DNA of 64,000 nt from Fragilaria crotonensis (lineage: Eukaryota; Bacillariophyta; Fragilariophyceae; Fragilariales; Fragilariaceae), in NCBI GenBank assembly GCA_022925895.1, contig JAKSYS010000115.1:1-64000 (forward strand). Direction: 5' to 3'. A program made the position numbers and the translations under genes. Below the pieces are notes generated by a model that worked only from the letters and a program-made list of their open reading frames with translations, did no database searches and was not told where the DNA came from. This document shows, one piece after another, positions 1 through 9,410 of the stretch (position 1 is its first letter; each line of letters starts with the position of its first letter).

Positions 1-641
1 CCTCTTTGCGTTTCAACAACTTGCGGACAATTGCCAAACTTCGCTGGCGCATGCGAAGCCGAGTGGGGTGCGGATTTATTATCGCGCAAATACAAATTCA
101 GCTCCTTGTGTTTTAACAACTCGCATACAATGCGCGGTGATCCAATGGCACAGGAGTGGATGAGTGGAGTGCGCCCTTCATTATCTTGGACATTCACATC
201 TACGTCCCTGCGTTTCAATAATTCGCGAACAATATCCAAGTGTCCTCTGGTGCATGCCCATATCAATGGTGTTAGGCCGTTTTTATCCTTGATGTTTACA
301 TCCAACTCCTTGCATTTCAACAGTTCGTAGACAATGTCCAGATGTCCCATAGCGCATGCTGTGGCGAGTGGAGTGCGGCCATCGATATCTCTGGCATTCA
401 CATTGACCTCCTTGTGTCTCAACAACTTGCAGGCAATGTTCAAAGCTCCATAGCGACATGCAAGGAAAAGAAGTGTCCTGCCAGTATAAACAGGGTAATT
501 CACATCACCTCCCTTTAGGCATTTCTCCAGGCATCGCAGCAGACGACGACGACCCCCGATTGACAGGTTTGGTGCGGCATCGATGAGCGAAGTCATATTC
601 AGCCGGAACCTTTGCTGTTCGGAGGCGTCCATCAATGACAT
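1..641 (-). pseudogene. ANK-1: ankyrin-repeat protein, N-terminal part, cut by window edge
   Basis: The minus-strand frame opens at ATG 641 (MSLMDASEQQRFRLNMTSLI) and runs to the window edge. After a leader of about 45 residues, about five ankyrin repeats follow the pattern DxxGRTPLxxAC...DIVxELLKxKExDVN. Ankyrin repeats bind other proteins; the partner is unknown. The start matches the leaders of ANK-2, -3, -6 and -9. In the last 80 bases the repeat register is lost: a base seems missing near 70-76 (AATAAATCCGCACC where paralogues have AAA-GGC-CGC-ACC) and another near 38-43. The frame stays open only by chance, so this copy is probably broken or carries sequence errors. The C-terminus is outside the window. 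Confidence 0.85.
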
Positions 642-1090
642 TGTGCTTTCGATCAGCACTTCACTATGGTAGGCAAAGGGGGAATGTAGTGTGTGTATGT
701 GGTGGGACTTGTCGAACAATATCACACTCTTTATACGGTGCTTTGGATCATAATGAATTATTTGGCATGTTGTTTATTATACATAGGGAGAAGGGATGAT
801 GTTAGCAATATGGCATGGAAACGGGGAGGTGATGAGCGACGAGGCATATTATTCGACCATACATTTGTTCGTTTGAGAGACATACCTGGTTGCGAGCGAA
901 TGATAAAGTCAATTCTCAGCTAGAGAATGGCAGCCCTTTGATGTTGTGACTTGTCGGTATTCAATAGTTGTCGGTAGCCAATAGTCGATACTACAGTGTA
1001 GTCGATACTGAATGTTGGACGAGACACTGCTGCGAGGTTGAGGGGCGGGAAGGGCGAAGAAACCTCTGCTTGCCTTTCTGATACGATTGA
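642..1090 (-). promoter_or_regulatory. Conserved ANK upstream block with probable leader intron
   Basis: This block upstream of ANK-1 is clearly similar to those upstream of ANK-3 (6946-7390) and ANK-5 (36788-37210). Shared strings include ACTTGTCGAACAATATCACA (709-728) and GGGATGATGTTAGCAATATG (793-812). On the minus strand a splice-donor-like CAG|GTATGT lies at 888-880 and an acceptor-like CCTACCATAG ends about 22 bases before the ATG. I infer a 5'-UTR intron; the promoter would lie at or beyond about 1000. Confidence 0.5.
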
Positions 1091-2167
1091 CGAATCAGAG
1101 ATCAAGAGATATATAACAATTTACATTCAAGGATTGTGAACGGTGAGCCGTGAACGAATCGTCCAAGCACGTTTCACCTCAGCATCACTATTTCATCCTA
1201 CCGGTACGTACTACTTCATACAAGGAACTTGTAGACTATGTTACAAGTGCCAGTTTAGCACATGCCGGTACTTGTGCTACAGTACGAAATCCAATGAAAT
1301 TACTGTCATAGCATTCTCTACTAGAGGGCCTGTCCGGTGAACATTTTTTTTTGTTTTAGAAATCAAAGAATCGAAGTTTCGAAGGGCTCATCACCTATAT
1401 GACCGACAAGATGACGGCAAGGCAAAGCATTCTTTGAGGGATTAACAATGCTTCGCGTTTCTTTGCATTCATACATGATTTGATGAAAGAGGAGTCATGT
1501 TGGTGTGACAGTGGCGTTTGTGAGTCAAACTGTCGTACCAGAGGAATAACTTCCGACGATTCTTCGTTCGACACAGAAACGATGGCATGGCTGCAGGGAG
1601 ACTTCATGACTTTGCCGTTGATGGAGTTACAACCGCTAGACACCGCAGCAGCAAAATCAACGGATTAAATTCAGAAGAGTTGCATTGGATCACATCGCCA
1701 AGTGCAGAGGCCAAGGTGACGAATGCCTAGAATCGAATTCGCATCAAGTAAGAGTGAATGACTTTTGATTAGCCTTCGGATATAGTGTGTGGCATTTGTA
1801 CAACTCTGGAAGCAGAGTGCCTGCGATGAATTAGATCAAAAGCAGTTGATATTCATTGTTAATGCAGAGACCAGCTCACCAATAAAGTCCAGTCTGCAGC
1901 ACGTAGTACAACGGTCCATTCAAGCCTTCGTGTTCTTATGCGACATCAACACTCATGATAAATAACGCACGTGCCATCATGACCTCGTTTTCAATTGAAG
2001 AGACTTCCATCGGGCGGAACTCCGGCAACCGGCGCCAGAGTCCTTACGATACTTTATCGACCGTGGATCAGAAGCATTGCGAATTCTCTAGGCACCTCCA
2101 AACTTGAATCCCACATCCAATTAACCCAATTATAACCAACACGGTCATTTTGGCAATTTCTCTGTCA
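1091..2167. other. Intergenic relic block shared with 4440-5319
   Basis: No convincing gene. The stretch around 1480-1620 (GATTTGATGAAA..., GAGTCAAACTG..., GATGGCATGGCTGCAGG) and 1690-1870 reappears, diverged, at 4795-5220 in the same order relative to the next ANK gene. It is therefore a decayed part of the duplicated unit. The small open frames at 1395-1668 are not conserved in the second copy. Confidence 0.5.
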
Positions 2168-3829
2168 TCATTTTGATAATAGTCGCCGCTTTCTTTCAAT
2201 GCTATTCAATTCGACATCGTGTCGAAAGTACAACGCTTCCAACACGCGACGCCGAGAAGCCTTGGTATGTTCCTCAAGACAGCTAACAATATCAAGCAAT
2301 TCACATTTGCGAGCGATGTCGAGAGCTGAAGATCCTGCTTTATTCCTAATGCTCACTTCTACCCTCTCGTCTTTCAAAAGCATACACACCACATCCAACC
2401 GGCTTCTGAGGCACGCCCAGATAAGGACTGTGTTGCCATGAGGACCTTGAACATTCACGTCCGCCTTGCCATCTTTCAACAATTCGAGAACAATTTCCCA
2501 TCGCTCCTCTACACTGGTCCAGTACAAGGCTGTGCGGCCGTTATTGTCACGGGCATTGACATCAACCTCGTTGCGTTTTAGCAACTCGCAAACAATGTCC
2601 AAATGGCCATGCGAGCACGCGATGATGAGTGGCGTACGGCCACTAATACCGTGGGTATTAACATCCACCTCTTTGTGTTTCAACAAGTTCCAGACAATCT
2701 CGAAGCCTCCCACGGCGCATGCGACGACGAGTGGGGTGTGACCTTTAGTATCTGCGATATTCACACCCACCTTCTTGTATTTCAACAACTCACAAACAAT
2801 GTGCAAATGTCCCTTGGAACATGCTATGATGAGTGGAGTGCGCCCTCTATTATCTTGAACATTCACATCTACGTCCCTGCATTTCAAAAGTTCGCGAACA
2901 ATATCCAACTTTCCTTTGGCGCACGCCCATGTGAATGGTGTGAGACCTTCACTATCTCTGATATCCACACCCGTCTCCTTGCGCTTCAACAGTTCGCAGA
3001 CAATGTCCAGATGTCCCATGGCGCAGGCGTTAATGAGTGGAGTGCGCCCTTTATAATGTCGGGCGTTCACGTCTATGTCCACGTGTTTCAACAACTCGCA
3101 AACTACGTCCAAACCTCCCTTGATGCATGTGGCGTGCAGTGGAGTTCGCCCTTTAGTATCTTGGGCATGTACATTGACCTCCTCGTGAGTCAAGAGCTCG
3201 CGAACAATATCCGACTTTCCATTGGAGCATGCTACGTGGAGTGGAGTGCGGCCTTTTTTGTCTGGGGCATTAATATAGATTTCCTTGTGAGTCAGGAGCT
3301 CGCGAGCAAAGTCCACATAACTCCTGTAGCACGCAGTGATGAGTGGTGTGCGGCCACCATTATCTTGGGCATTCGCACCCATGTCCTTGTGCTCCAACAA
3401 TTCGCAAACTACTCGAAGGTCCACACATTTCGCGGTACATGCCATGGTAAGCGGTGTACATCCATTGCGGTCTCTGGCATTCACATCAACGTCCTTATGT
3501 TTCAACAATTCGCAAGCAATTCCAAAATGGCCCGAGCAGCACGCGACGATGAGTGGTGTGCGGCCATCTTCATCTCTGGCATTCACATTGATCTCCTTGT
3601 GCCTCAACAACTCGCAGACGATTTCCATATCACCATGGCGGCAGGCATGGAAAAGAAGCATATTACCAACACCATCGCGGACAGTCACATCACCTCCTCC
3701 CTGTTGGCATTGCTCGAGGAAAACCTGCAGATGATAATGAGGCCAGTGTGGCATGTTGGATGGGGAAATGATGAACGAATCCAAATTCATCCGGAAGCTT
3801 TTTTGATAGTAGGAATCCAACGATGACAT
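2168..3829 (-). CDS. ANK-2: ankyrin-repeat protein, 553 aa
   Basis: One open frame from ATG 3829. Residues 1-45 are the family leader (MSSLDSYYQKSFRMNLDSFI...), residues about 50-500 hold some 14 ankyrin repeats, and the end is the family C-terminal module (WEIVLELLKDGKADVNVQGP, then DVSxRNKAGSSALDIARKCE-type motif and CLEEHTKA). The tail ends in a basic cluster (ERKRRLLSK) that could be a nuclear localisation signal. There is no membrane segment. Ankyrin proteins of this kind are scaffolds; no catalytic domain is visible and the partner is unknown. The frame is intact, so this is one of the better candidates for a working member. A long antisense frame (2603-3826) is a by-product of the repeat. 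Confidence 0.9.
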   Translation of the reverse strand: MSSLDSYYQKSFRMNLDSFIISPSNMPHWPHYHLQVFLEQCQQGGGDVTVRDGVGNMLLFHACRHGDMEIVCELLRHKEINVNARDEDGRTPLIVACCSGHFGIACELLKHKDVDVNARDRNGCTPLTMACTAKCVDLRVVCELLEHKDMGANAQDNGGRTPLITACYRSYVDFARELLTHKEIYINAPDKKGRTPLHVACSNGKSDIVRELLTHEEVNVHAQDTKGRTPLHATCIKGGLDVVCELLKHVDIDVNARHYKGRTPLINACAMGHLDIVCELLKRKETGVDIRDSEGLTPFTWACAKGKLDIVRELLKCRDVDVNVQDNRGRTPLIIACSKGHLHIVCELLKYKKVGVNIADTKGHTPLVVACAVGGFEIVWNLLKHKEVDVNTHGISGRTPLIIACSHGHLDIVCELLKRNEVDVNARDNNGRTALYWTSVEERWEIVLELLKDGKADVNVQGPHGNTVLIWACLRSRLDVVCMLLKDERVEVSIRNKAGSSALDIARKCELLDIVSCLEEHTKASRRRVLEALYFRHDVELNSIERKRRLLSK

Positions 3830-4180
3830 TGTGCTTTAGGCATGGTAATTTGGTTTGCAAAGTGAGGAATGCGTTGCGCGACAATGAATCACGTAGCATA
3901 TATTTGAGAAAGAAGGAAGAAGGGTTGATGTTAGTGTTAGCAACATGGAAATGGGAACGGGGATGTGATGTGTAATGATGTACCTACCGGTAGTACGCAA
4001 TTCGAGGAAAGAGAAGCGAAATGAGGTAGGCAATTGTCGGGGATAAACTGGCAGCTCACAATGGTGACCCTTTGATGTTGTGGCTTGCCAATAGTCGATA
4101 GTCGATAGTCGATACTGAATGTTGAGAGAGTCGCTGTGGCGAGGTCGAGGGGAAGGAAGGGCGAAGAAGCCACTGATGAT
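3830..4180 (-). promoter_or_regulatory. ANK-2 upstream block, diverged copy of the family leader
   Basis: Shares strings with the other ANK upstream blocks: GATGTTAGTGTTAGCAACAT, AACTGGCAGCTCACAATGGT, CCCTTTGATGTTGTGGCTTG and TCGATACTGAATGTTG. A clear splice donor like that of ANK-1, -3 and -5 is not evident. Likely 5' UTR and promoter by position. Confidence 0.4.
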
Positions 4181-5319
4181 TACGGGAAGATTGCAAACAG
4201 CAAACCGCTCGTACCAGAGTAGCCGTGCGCTGTGCATGCACGTTTCAACGCCACATTTCGGTACGACAGTTATAGTGGAACCAGGTATTGGACACGGCTA
4301 CGGTAGTCCCAATGCACATGTATACATGTATGCATGTATTAATATGCATCAATACCGGTAGCAGATCCGTCAATACACTGCGCATACACCAAACGGATAG
4401 TACAAGTACTGGAGTACCATAGTACGGAGTACTGGTATTTCAGATTGTGGACGAGCAACATGTTGCGTCTATGGGAGATGGCGCTCATCATACTCGGGGA
4501 GAGTTGCCTCTCTTGCTTACGCCCTCAACTGGGTTGTTCGCTTTTTAAATGATGATGGGTTCCATTTTCCAAGGGGTCGTGATTAGTAAGCGGAACTATT
4601 TCTGCATCTTGACAAGGATAATTCCAATGTTGGTGAGAGACGGTCATCGTTACCTGTATTCCCCGTCAAGTATTGAAGACTCGCGCATAGCATGAGGCGT
4701 GAGTCAAGAAAATACGAAGAAGTTGTTTTCAACAACCTAGGGCTGTTTTGACAAGTTTCCACACTCCAATGTGGCGGGGATTTCAAAGAGTTCTTAGATG
4801 ATTTGATGAAAAGCCCTGTGGTGGCATGGCAGTGGTGTGACTGAGTCAAACTGACTTGACAACTGAATAGCCGAAAATAGCAGGCAACGTACATCGTAAA
4901 TTCTGTCAACTCTCCTTATGAGAAGAAAACGATGGCATGGCTGCAGGTAGTTGTAGAAATTATCGTTTTAATCAGGCCAGTTATTAAACGACACAACAGC
5001 AACAATATTAAACGGAGTCACTTCGTAAGATTTGGTTTGTGAACGCATGGCTCTTGCAGTACAGGCGCAGTGGCCACGGTGACGCATGGCTCGAGTGAAA
5101 TGCGCCAAAGTATAATTCGAGTCGATTTTTTGAAAGCCTTCTTCAGATACCGTGAGGAAAACGTACAACTCCACAACAATGCACCATGCGATGAATCAAT
5201 CAACAGTGCTAACTTTTTCATAGTCAGAACGATTGTCATGCTCTAGACATCTCGAACATTCGAAAAAACATCACCACTTTGCCCGCCACCTCATGGCCAT
5301 TTCGGCAATTTCGCAGGCA
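4181..5319. other. Intergenic, GTAC-rich then relic block
   Basis: No supported gene. 4250-4440 is rich in short GTAC/CCGGTA strings. 4580-5260 is a diverged copy of 1390-1880 (see there). The frame at 4583-4909 is not conserved in that copy and I do not call it. Confidence 0.4.
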
Positions 5320-6945
5320 TTATCTTGATAAACGACGCCGCTTTCTTCCGTTGCTCCTAAATCTCACATGTTGCCAAAAGTTCATTGGGTCACCCTCGCA
5401 ACGCAGAGAAGCAGTGGGATGCTCCTCAAGACAGCGTACTATGTCAAGCAATTCACATTTGCGAGCAAGGTCGAGAGCTGAAGATCCTGCTTTGTTTCTA
5501 ACCCTCGTGTCCACCCTGCTATCTTTCAAAAGTATACAAACCACATCCAACCGGTCCCTGAGGCAAGCCCAGATTAGAGTGGTATTGCCATGAGGACCTT
5601 GAACATTCACATCACCCACTCCGTGTTGCAACAACTCAAGAACGACATCCCATCGATTCTGTGCACTGGCCCAGTACAAGGCTGTGCGGCCTTTTGTATC
5701 TTGGACATTAACATCCACCTCGTTGCGTTTCAGCAACTTGCAAACAATGTCCAAATGGCCATGCAAGCCTGCGATGATGAGGGGTGTGCAACCTTCGTTG
5801 TCCCTGATATCCAAATCCACCTCCGTGTGCTTCAATAACTCGCAAACAATGTTAAAATGGCCAAGGGCGCACGCCAACAAAAGTGGTGTCAAGCCTGCTT
5901 TATTTCTGACATTCGAATCGACCTCGAGAACAATGTCCCAATTTCCCATGGAGGTTGCAATCATTAGCCGCGTGGGGCCACTAATGCCGCGGGCATTTAC
6001 ATCCACCTCTTTGTGTTTCAACAACTCGCAAACAATGTGCGAATATCCCTTGAAACATGCAATGATGAGGGGAGTGCGCCCAATATTATCTTTGACATTC
6101 ACATCTAGGTCCTTGCGTTTCAAGAATTGGCGAACAATGCCCAAATTTCCTTTGGCACATACAAAGGAGAATGGAGTGAGGCCTTCACTATCTTTGACAT
6201 TCACATCCAACTCCTTGCATTTTAATAATTCGCAACAAATGTTCAAGTATCCCTTTACGCATGAAGTCATGAGTGGAGTGCGCCCTTTATCGTCTTGGAT
6301 ATTCAAGTCAATGTCCTTGTGCATCAATAACGCGCAAACAATGTCCAAGCTTCCCTTGGCACATGCGGTGTGGAGTGGAGTGTGCCCTTTCTTATCTGGG
6401 ACATTAACATTGATTTCCTTGTGAGTCAGGAGCTCGCAAACAATGTCACCATAATTCCTGGAGCATGCAGTGATGAGTGGTGTGCGGCCAATGTTATCTC
6501 GGGTATTCATATCAATGTCCTGGCGCTCCAATAACTTGCAAACTATTGCCAAACGTCGTGCGGCACATGCCATGATAAGTGGTGTATGTCCATGGCAGTC
6601 TTTGGTATTCACATCAACATCCTTATGCTTCAACAATTCACAAACAACTTCAAAATTGCCCCAGTTGCTTGCGATGAAGATTGGAGTGCGATCATAATCA
6701 CCTTTGGCATTCACAACATTGACCTTCTCATGCCTCAACAACTCACAAGCAATGTCCAAATATCCATAGCGGCATGCAAGGAAAAGGAGCTTCTTGGCAA
6801 CACGATCACGGCAATTCACACCACCTCCCTGTAGGCAGTGGTGCAGACGATCACGAGCCGCGACGGACAAGTTGGGTGTGGCATCGATGAGCGACTTCAT
6901 CTTCTTCCGGAAACTCTCCTGTTTGGAGGAATCCAGAGACGTCAT
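5320..6945 (-). CDS. ANK-3: ankyrin-repeat protein, 541 aa
   Basis: Starts at ATG 6945 (MTSLDSSKQESFRKKMKSLI); a TTG 15 bases upstream is not needed, since the paralogues also begin M-T/S-S-L-D. The leader is followed by a cysteine-containing first unit, about 13 ankyrin repeats and the family C-terminal module, ending in a basic tail (GRKRRRLSR). One central repeat near 5920 lacks most of its second helix (WDIVLEVDSNVRNKAGLTPL): an in-frame deletion of about ten residues. The frame is otherwise intact. Role: protein-binding scaffold, possibly nuclear by its tail; target unknown. Confidence 0.9.
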   Translation of the reverse strand: MTSLDSSKQESFRKKMKSLIDATPNLSVAARDRLHHCLQGGGVNCRDRVAKKLLFLACRYGYLDIACELLRHEKVNVVNAKGDYDRTPIFIASNWGNFEVVCELLKHKDVDVNTKDCHGHTPLIMACAARRLAIVCKLLERQDIDMNTRDNIGRTPLITACSRNYGDIVCELLTHKEINVNVPDKKGHTPLHTACAKGSLDIVCALLMHKDIDLNIQDDKGRTPLMTSCVKGYLNICCELLKCKELDVNVKDSEGLTPFSFVCAKGNLGIVRQFLKRKDLDVNVKDNIGRTPLIIACFKGYSHIVCELLKHKEVDVNARGISGPTRLMIATSMGNWDIVLEVDSNVRNKAGLTPLLLACALGHFNIVCELLKHTEVDLDIRDNEGCTPLIIAGLHGHLDIVCKLLKRNEVDVNVQDTKGRTALYWASAQNRWDVVLELLQHGVGDVNVQGPHGNTTLIWACLRDRLDVVCILLKDSRVDTRVRNKAGSSALDLARKCELLDIVRCLEEHPTASLRCEGDPMNFWQHVRFRSNGRKRRRLSR

Positions 6946-7390
6946 TGTAATTTCGGTCAATTCTTTATTTTGGTGGGAAAAGGGAGGAATGTAGTGCGTG
7001 TATGTGGATGGAACTTGTCGAACAATATCACACTCCTTATACGGTGATTTGGATCAAAAGGAATCATGCGACACGAAGTTACGATATAGGAAGAAGAGAT
7101 GATGTTAGCAATATGGCATGGGAACGGGGATGTTATGAGTGATGATTTTTCGATCATGCATTTGCTTGCTTCTGAGACAAAACGCCTTACCTGGTGATGT
7201 TTATTCTCAGCTAGTAGAGAACAACTGACTTTTCATGTAGTGAAAAAACTGGCAGCTCACAATGGTGGTCCTGTGATGTTTTGACTTGTCAATAGCTGTC
7301 CAAAGGAAATAGTGCACGTCACAAGAGACTCTGCTGAGAGGTCAAGGGGAGTGAAGGGTGAACAAAGCTCCTCTGCTCGCTCAGGTTAAA
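6946..7390 (-). promoter_or_regulatory. Conserved ANK-3 upstream block with splice-donor-like site
   Basis: Nearly the same layout as 642-1090: GGAATGTAGTG, CTTGTCGAACAATATCACAC, GATGATGTTAGCAATATGGC and the TCAATAG/GAGAGGTCAAGGGGAG strings in the same order. On the minus strand CAG|GTAAGG lies at about 7193-7185. Probable leader intron and promoter. Confidence 0.5.
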
Positions 7391-7689
7391 AGAGTGGGAT
7401 TTACGATGATTTTCAACTCATCGAATTATTATGAGAATTGACATGCACTCCGAGTACGTACAATTGGCGCGTTAAATCGCAACGGCATCAGCTTTATTTC
7501 GTGAAAGTGATTACTACTGTAAAATGTATGCCAGTACATACGTCAACTATGTACGGTAGTATAAGTGCAGACTTAGATAACAGTAGCTGCACCTATAATA
7601 TGCATGTAAACCCGACTTCGTGTGAACTGCAGGTTCGCATGTAGCTCCTAGCTAATGGTACCTGGTAGTTTTTCGTTCCAATGTTCGTT
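7391..7689. other. Intergenic, nothing recognised
   Basis: About 300 bases with GTAC-containing strings and no conserved open frame. Confidence 0.4.
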
Positions 7690-7830
7690 GATTCATCCAG
7701 AGTTGTCGCATCTGTTTGTTAACAACCACCGTTGATGATTCTCGTAACGTCCAAACATGTCGAAAATCGTCATGGCGTCGGGATGGTGAAATCTAAACGC
7801 AATCGAAGGACTAGTTCCTTCTTCGGCTTC
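7690..7830 (-). pseudogene. Fragment of an RluA-type synthase C-terminus
   Basis: The minus frame encodes IAFRFHHPD... and GRYENHQRWLLTN, close to the end of the intact synthase at 37565-39154 (IAFHHPR..., GRYENHQRWLLSN). A piece missing here resembles plus-strand 8355-8400 (ATTGGGATGCTAAAATCCA against ATACTAAAATCCA in the intact gene). This looks like a truncated, rearranged duplicate tail carried along with the ANK unit. Confidence 0.6.
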
Positions 7831-7879
7831 CAACCTTTTCTCGGCGTCCCTGTCCACTATGATTCGACCAAAGCAGAAG

Positions 7880-8420
7880 CGGACTAACAAGAGGGGGTCA
7901 CAGCCATGTTGAAACTTCCCGTCGTCGTCAAAGTGACAAGCGCACACATCTCAAACGTGTCAACTCGAAGTGGCGCGCGGCTACATCCATCTCTAAACCC
8001 AGAGGTATACCACAAGAACTCGAGCTGCTCCATCCTCGAACCTTTGATTACGCCAGGGTGCAATGATCATCAACATGTTCCGTGTCCAGTACGCTGCCGA
8101 TCGGCGCTCGACATGCAACATGCAAACCGTGATGAACCTTCAATAAGGGATTCAAACGCAACCGAACAGGTTGTCGTCAATTTGGAACCAAATTGGGATG
8201 GACCCACAGGCCGCACTCCTCACAGTGCCACAGTGGGAGTAACATTGGAAGACTTTGTCGCGGAGTGTTTGCCAGAAATTCGCCAACGCAATACTTTTAC
8301 CGATGCGGCGGCCAAGATGACGGCTGTACCATCTCACTTCTTGTTCCCATGATGAGTGAAGCCGTCGTAGTATTGGGATGCTAAAATCCAGCCATCGCTA
8401 ACTGATTCGGGGGTATACCG
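7880..8420. pseudogene. Relic Y copy (unrecognised duplicated sequence)
   Basis: Member of a spacer family also at 40290-40660, 42940-43290, 46420-46870 and 55830-56230. Shared strings include GGCGCGCGGCTACATCCATC, TCGGCGCTCGACATGCAACA and CCGATGCGGCGGCCAAG. A 148-codon plus-strand frame (7906-8352) is not conserved in the other copies. I do not recognise the source gene; it always lies on the 3' side of an ANK gene. Confidence 0.45.
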
Positions 8421-8568
8421 GCGCCATTCGATGGACTATACATTATACATAATGACGATAGGAATCACTTCACATCTTCGCACACAACCCGAGGGCAATA
8501 CTCCGCATTTCTCTGATCACTTTGAGTAAGGTCGCAGCCAACTTTGTTTGCTGTTCAATATACAAATC

Positions 8569-8940
8569 TTACATGGGGTCTTTCGCTCCCAACTCGCGAC
8601 GCATACAAAGCTTGGAATGTTCCTCAATACGGCTTGCGATTTCAAACAATTCGCATGTGCGAGCAATGTCCAACGCCGTCGATCCTGCTTTGTTCCGAAC
8701 ACTCACATCCACCCTGACGTCATCCAAAAGCTCACAAACTACATCCAACCGACCCCTGAGGCAGGCCCAGATAAGTGCTGTGTTGCCATGAGGACCTTGT
8801 GCATTCACATCCACCTCGCCGTGTTTCAACAACTCGAGAACAATTTCCCATCGATCCTCTGCACTGGCCAAATAAAAGGCTGTGCGGCCTTTATTGTCAT
8901 GGGCATTGACATCCACCACCACGTGCTTCAACCAATAACG
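8569..8940 (-). pseudogene. ANK-4, C-terminal part, separated by a copia insertion
   Basis: Minus-strand frame of the family C-terminal module (GRTAFYLASAEDRWEIVLEL, then NAQGPHGNTALIWAC, RNKAGSTALDIART and EEHSKLCMRRE), ending at 8569. It lacks the basic tail of ANK-2/-3. It stops being ANK at 8940, where the LTR begins, and the ANK register resumes exactly at 16129. The reading across the target duplication matches ANK-5 (LDVVSYWLKHTEVDVN). As it stands this piece has no start of its own. Confidence 0.9.
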
Positions 8941-9345
8941 TGTGAGACCCTCCCTAGTACGGCGGCTCCACAAACAGTGACTCGCTTGGGAGTCAGGTTA
9001 GGACGAGGCCGTCGCAATGAAGAGGTGCGAACGCAGGAACAAGAAGGCACAACGCGTGGCGATACCGATACGATTGCGCGTTGTGTGTGTGTTGTGATGG
9101 CGTTAGCGTTGTGGCTGAGTATATCCTTCTGCCCCTTCACCCTTACGATCAGATAGACCGGCAAGAATGCGATTGAGGTAATAAAGGATTATATTAGAAA
9201 GTTGTGAGCCGAAAGTACATCGGCGTTTAAACTAGACTAATCATAGTAGCGCACATCATGGCGCGCAGCTACGACCATGGGTAGTCGACCGTGCGCAGTA
9301 GGCAGTAGCACGGTGCTGCGGAGATAAAGAATATATGCACTGACA
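8941..9345 (-). repeat. LTR (3' LTR of the minus-strand copia element)
   Basis: 405 bases, begins TGTGAGACCC and ends TGCACTGACA on the plus strand. Essentially identical to 15720-16123. A purine tract adjoins it inside the element. Confidence 0.95.
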
Positions 9346-9357
9346 CACTCCCCCATT
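9346..9357 (-). other. Polypurine tract of the copia element
   Basis: Read on the minus strand, AATGGGGGAGTG lies directly next to the 3' LTR. Position and purine content fit the plus-strand primer of LTR elements. Confidence 0.6.
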
Positions 9358-9410
9358 GTGAACATAGGTCGCAATGAGCAAATAGAAGTGCATCGGGAAG
9401 AGAAGAGAGA

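Noticed and set aside
2603-3826. 407-codon plus-strand frame antisense to ANK-2, and similar ones in ANK-3, -7 and -9
   Set aside because: The 33-residue repeat keeps the opposite strand open in the same register in every copy; the plus-strand reading has no domain and its conservation follows the ankyrin codons.
8928-9164. 78-90-codon frames crossing LTR borders (8928-9164, 15671-15943)
   Set aside because: They are LTR sequence; the same peptide appears twice because the LTRs are copies.
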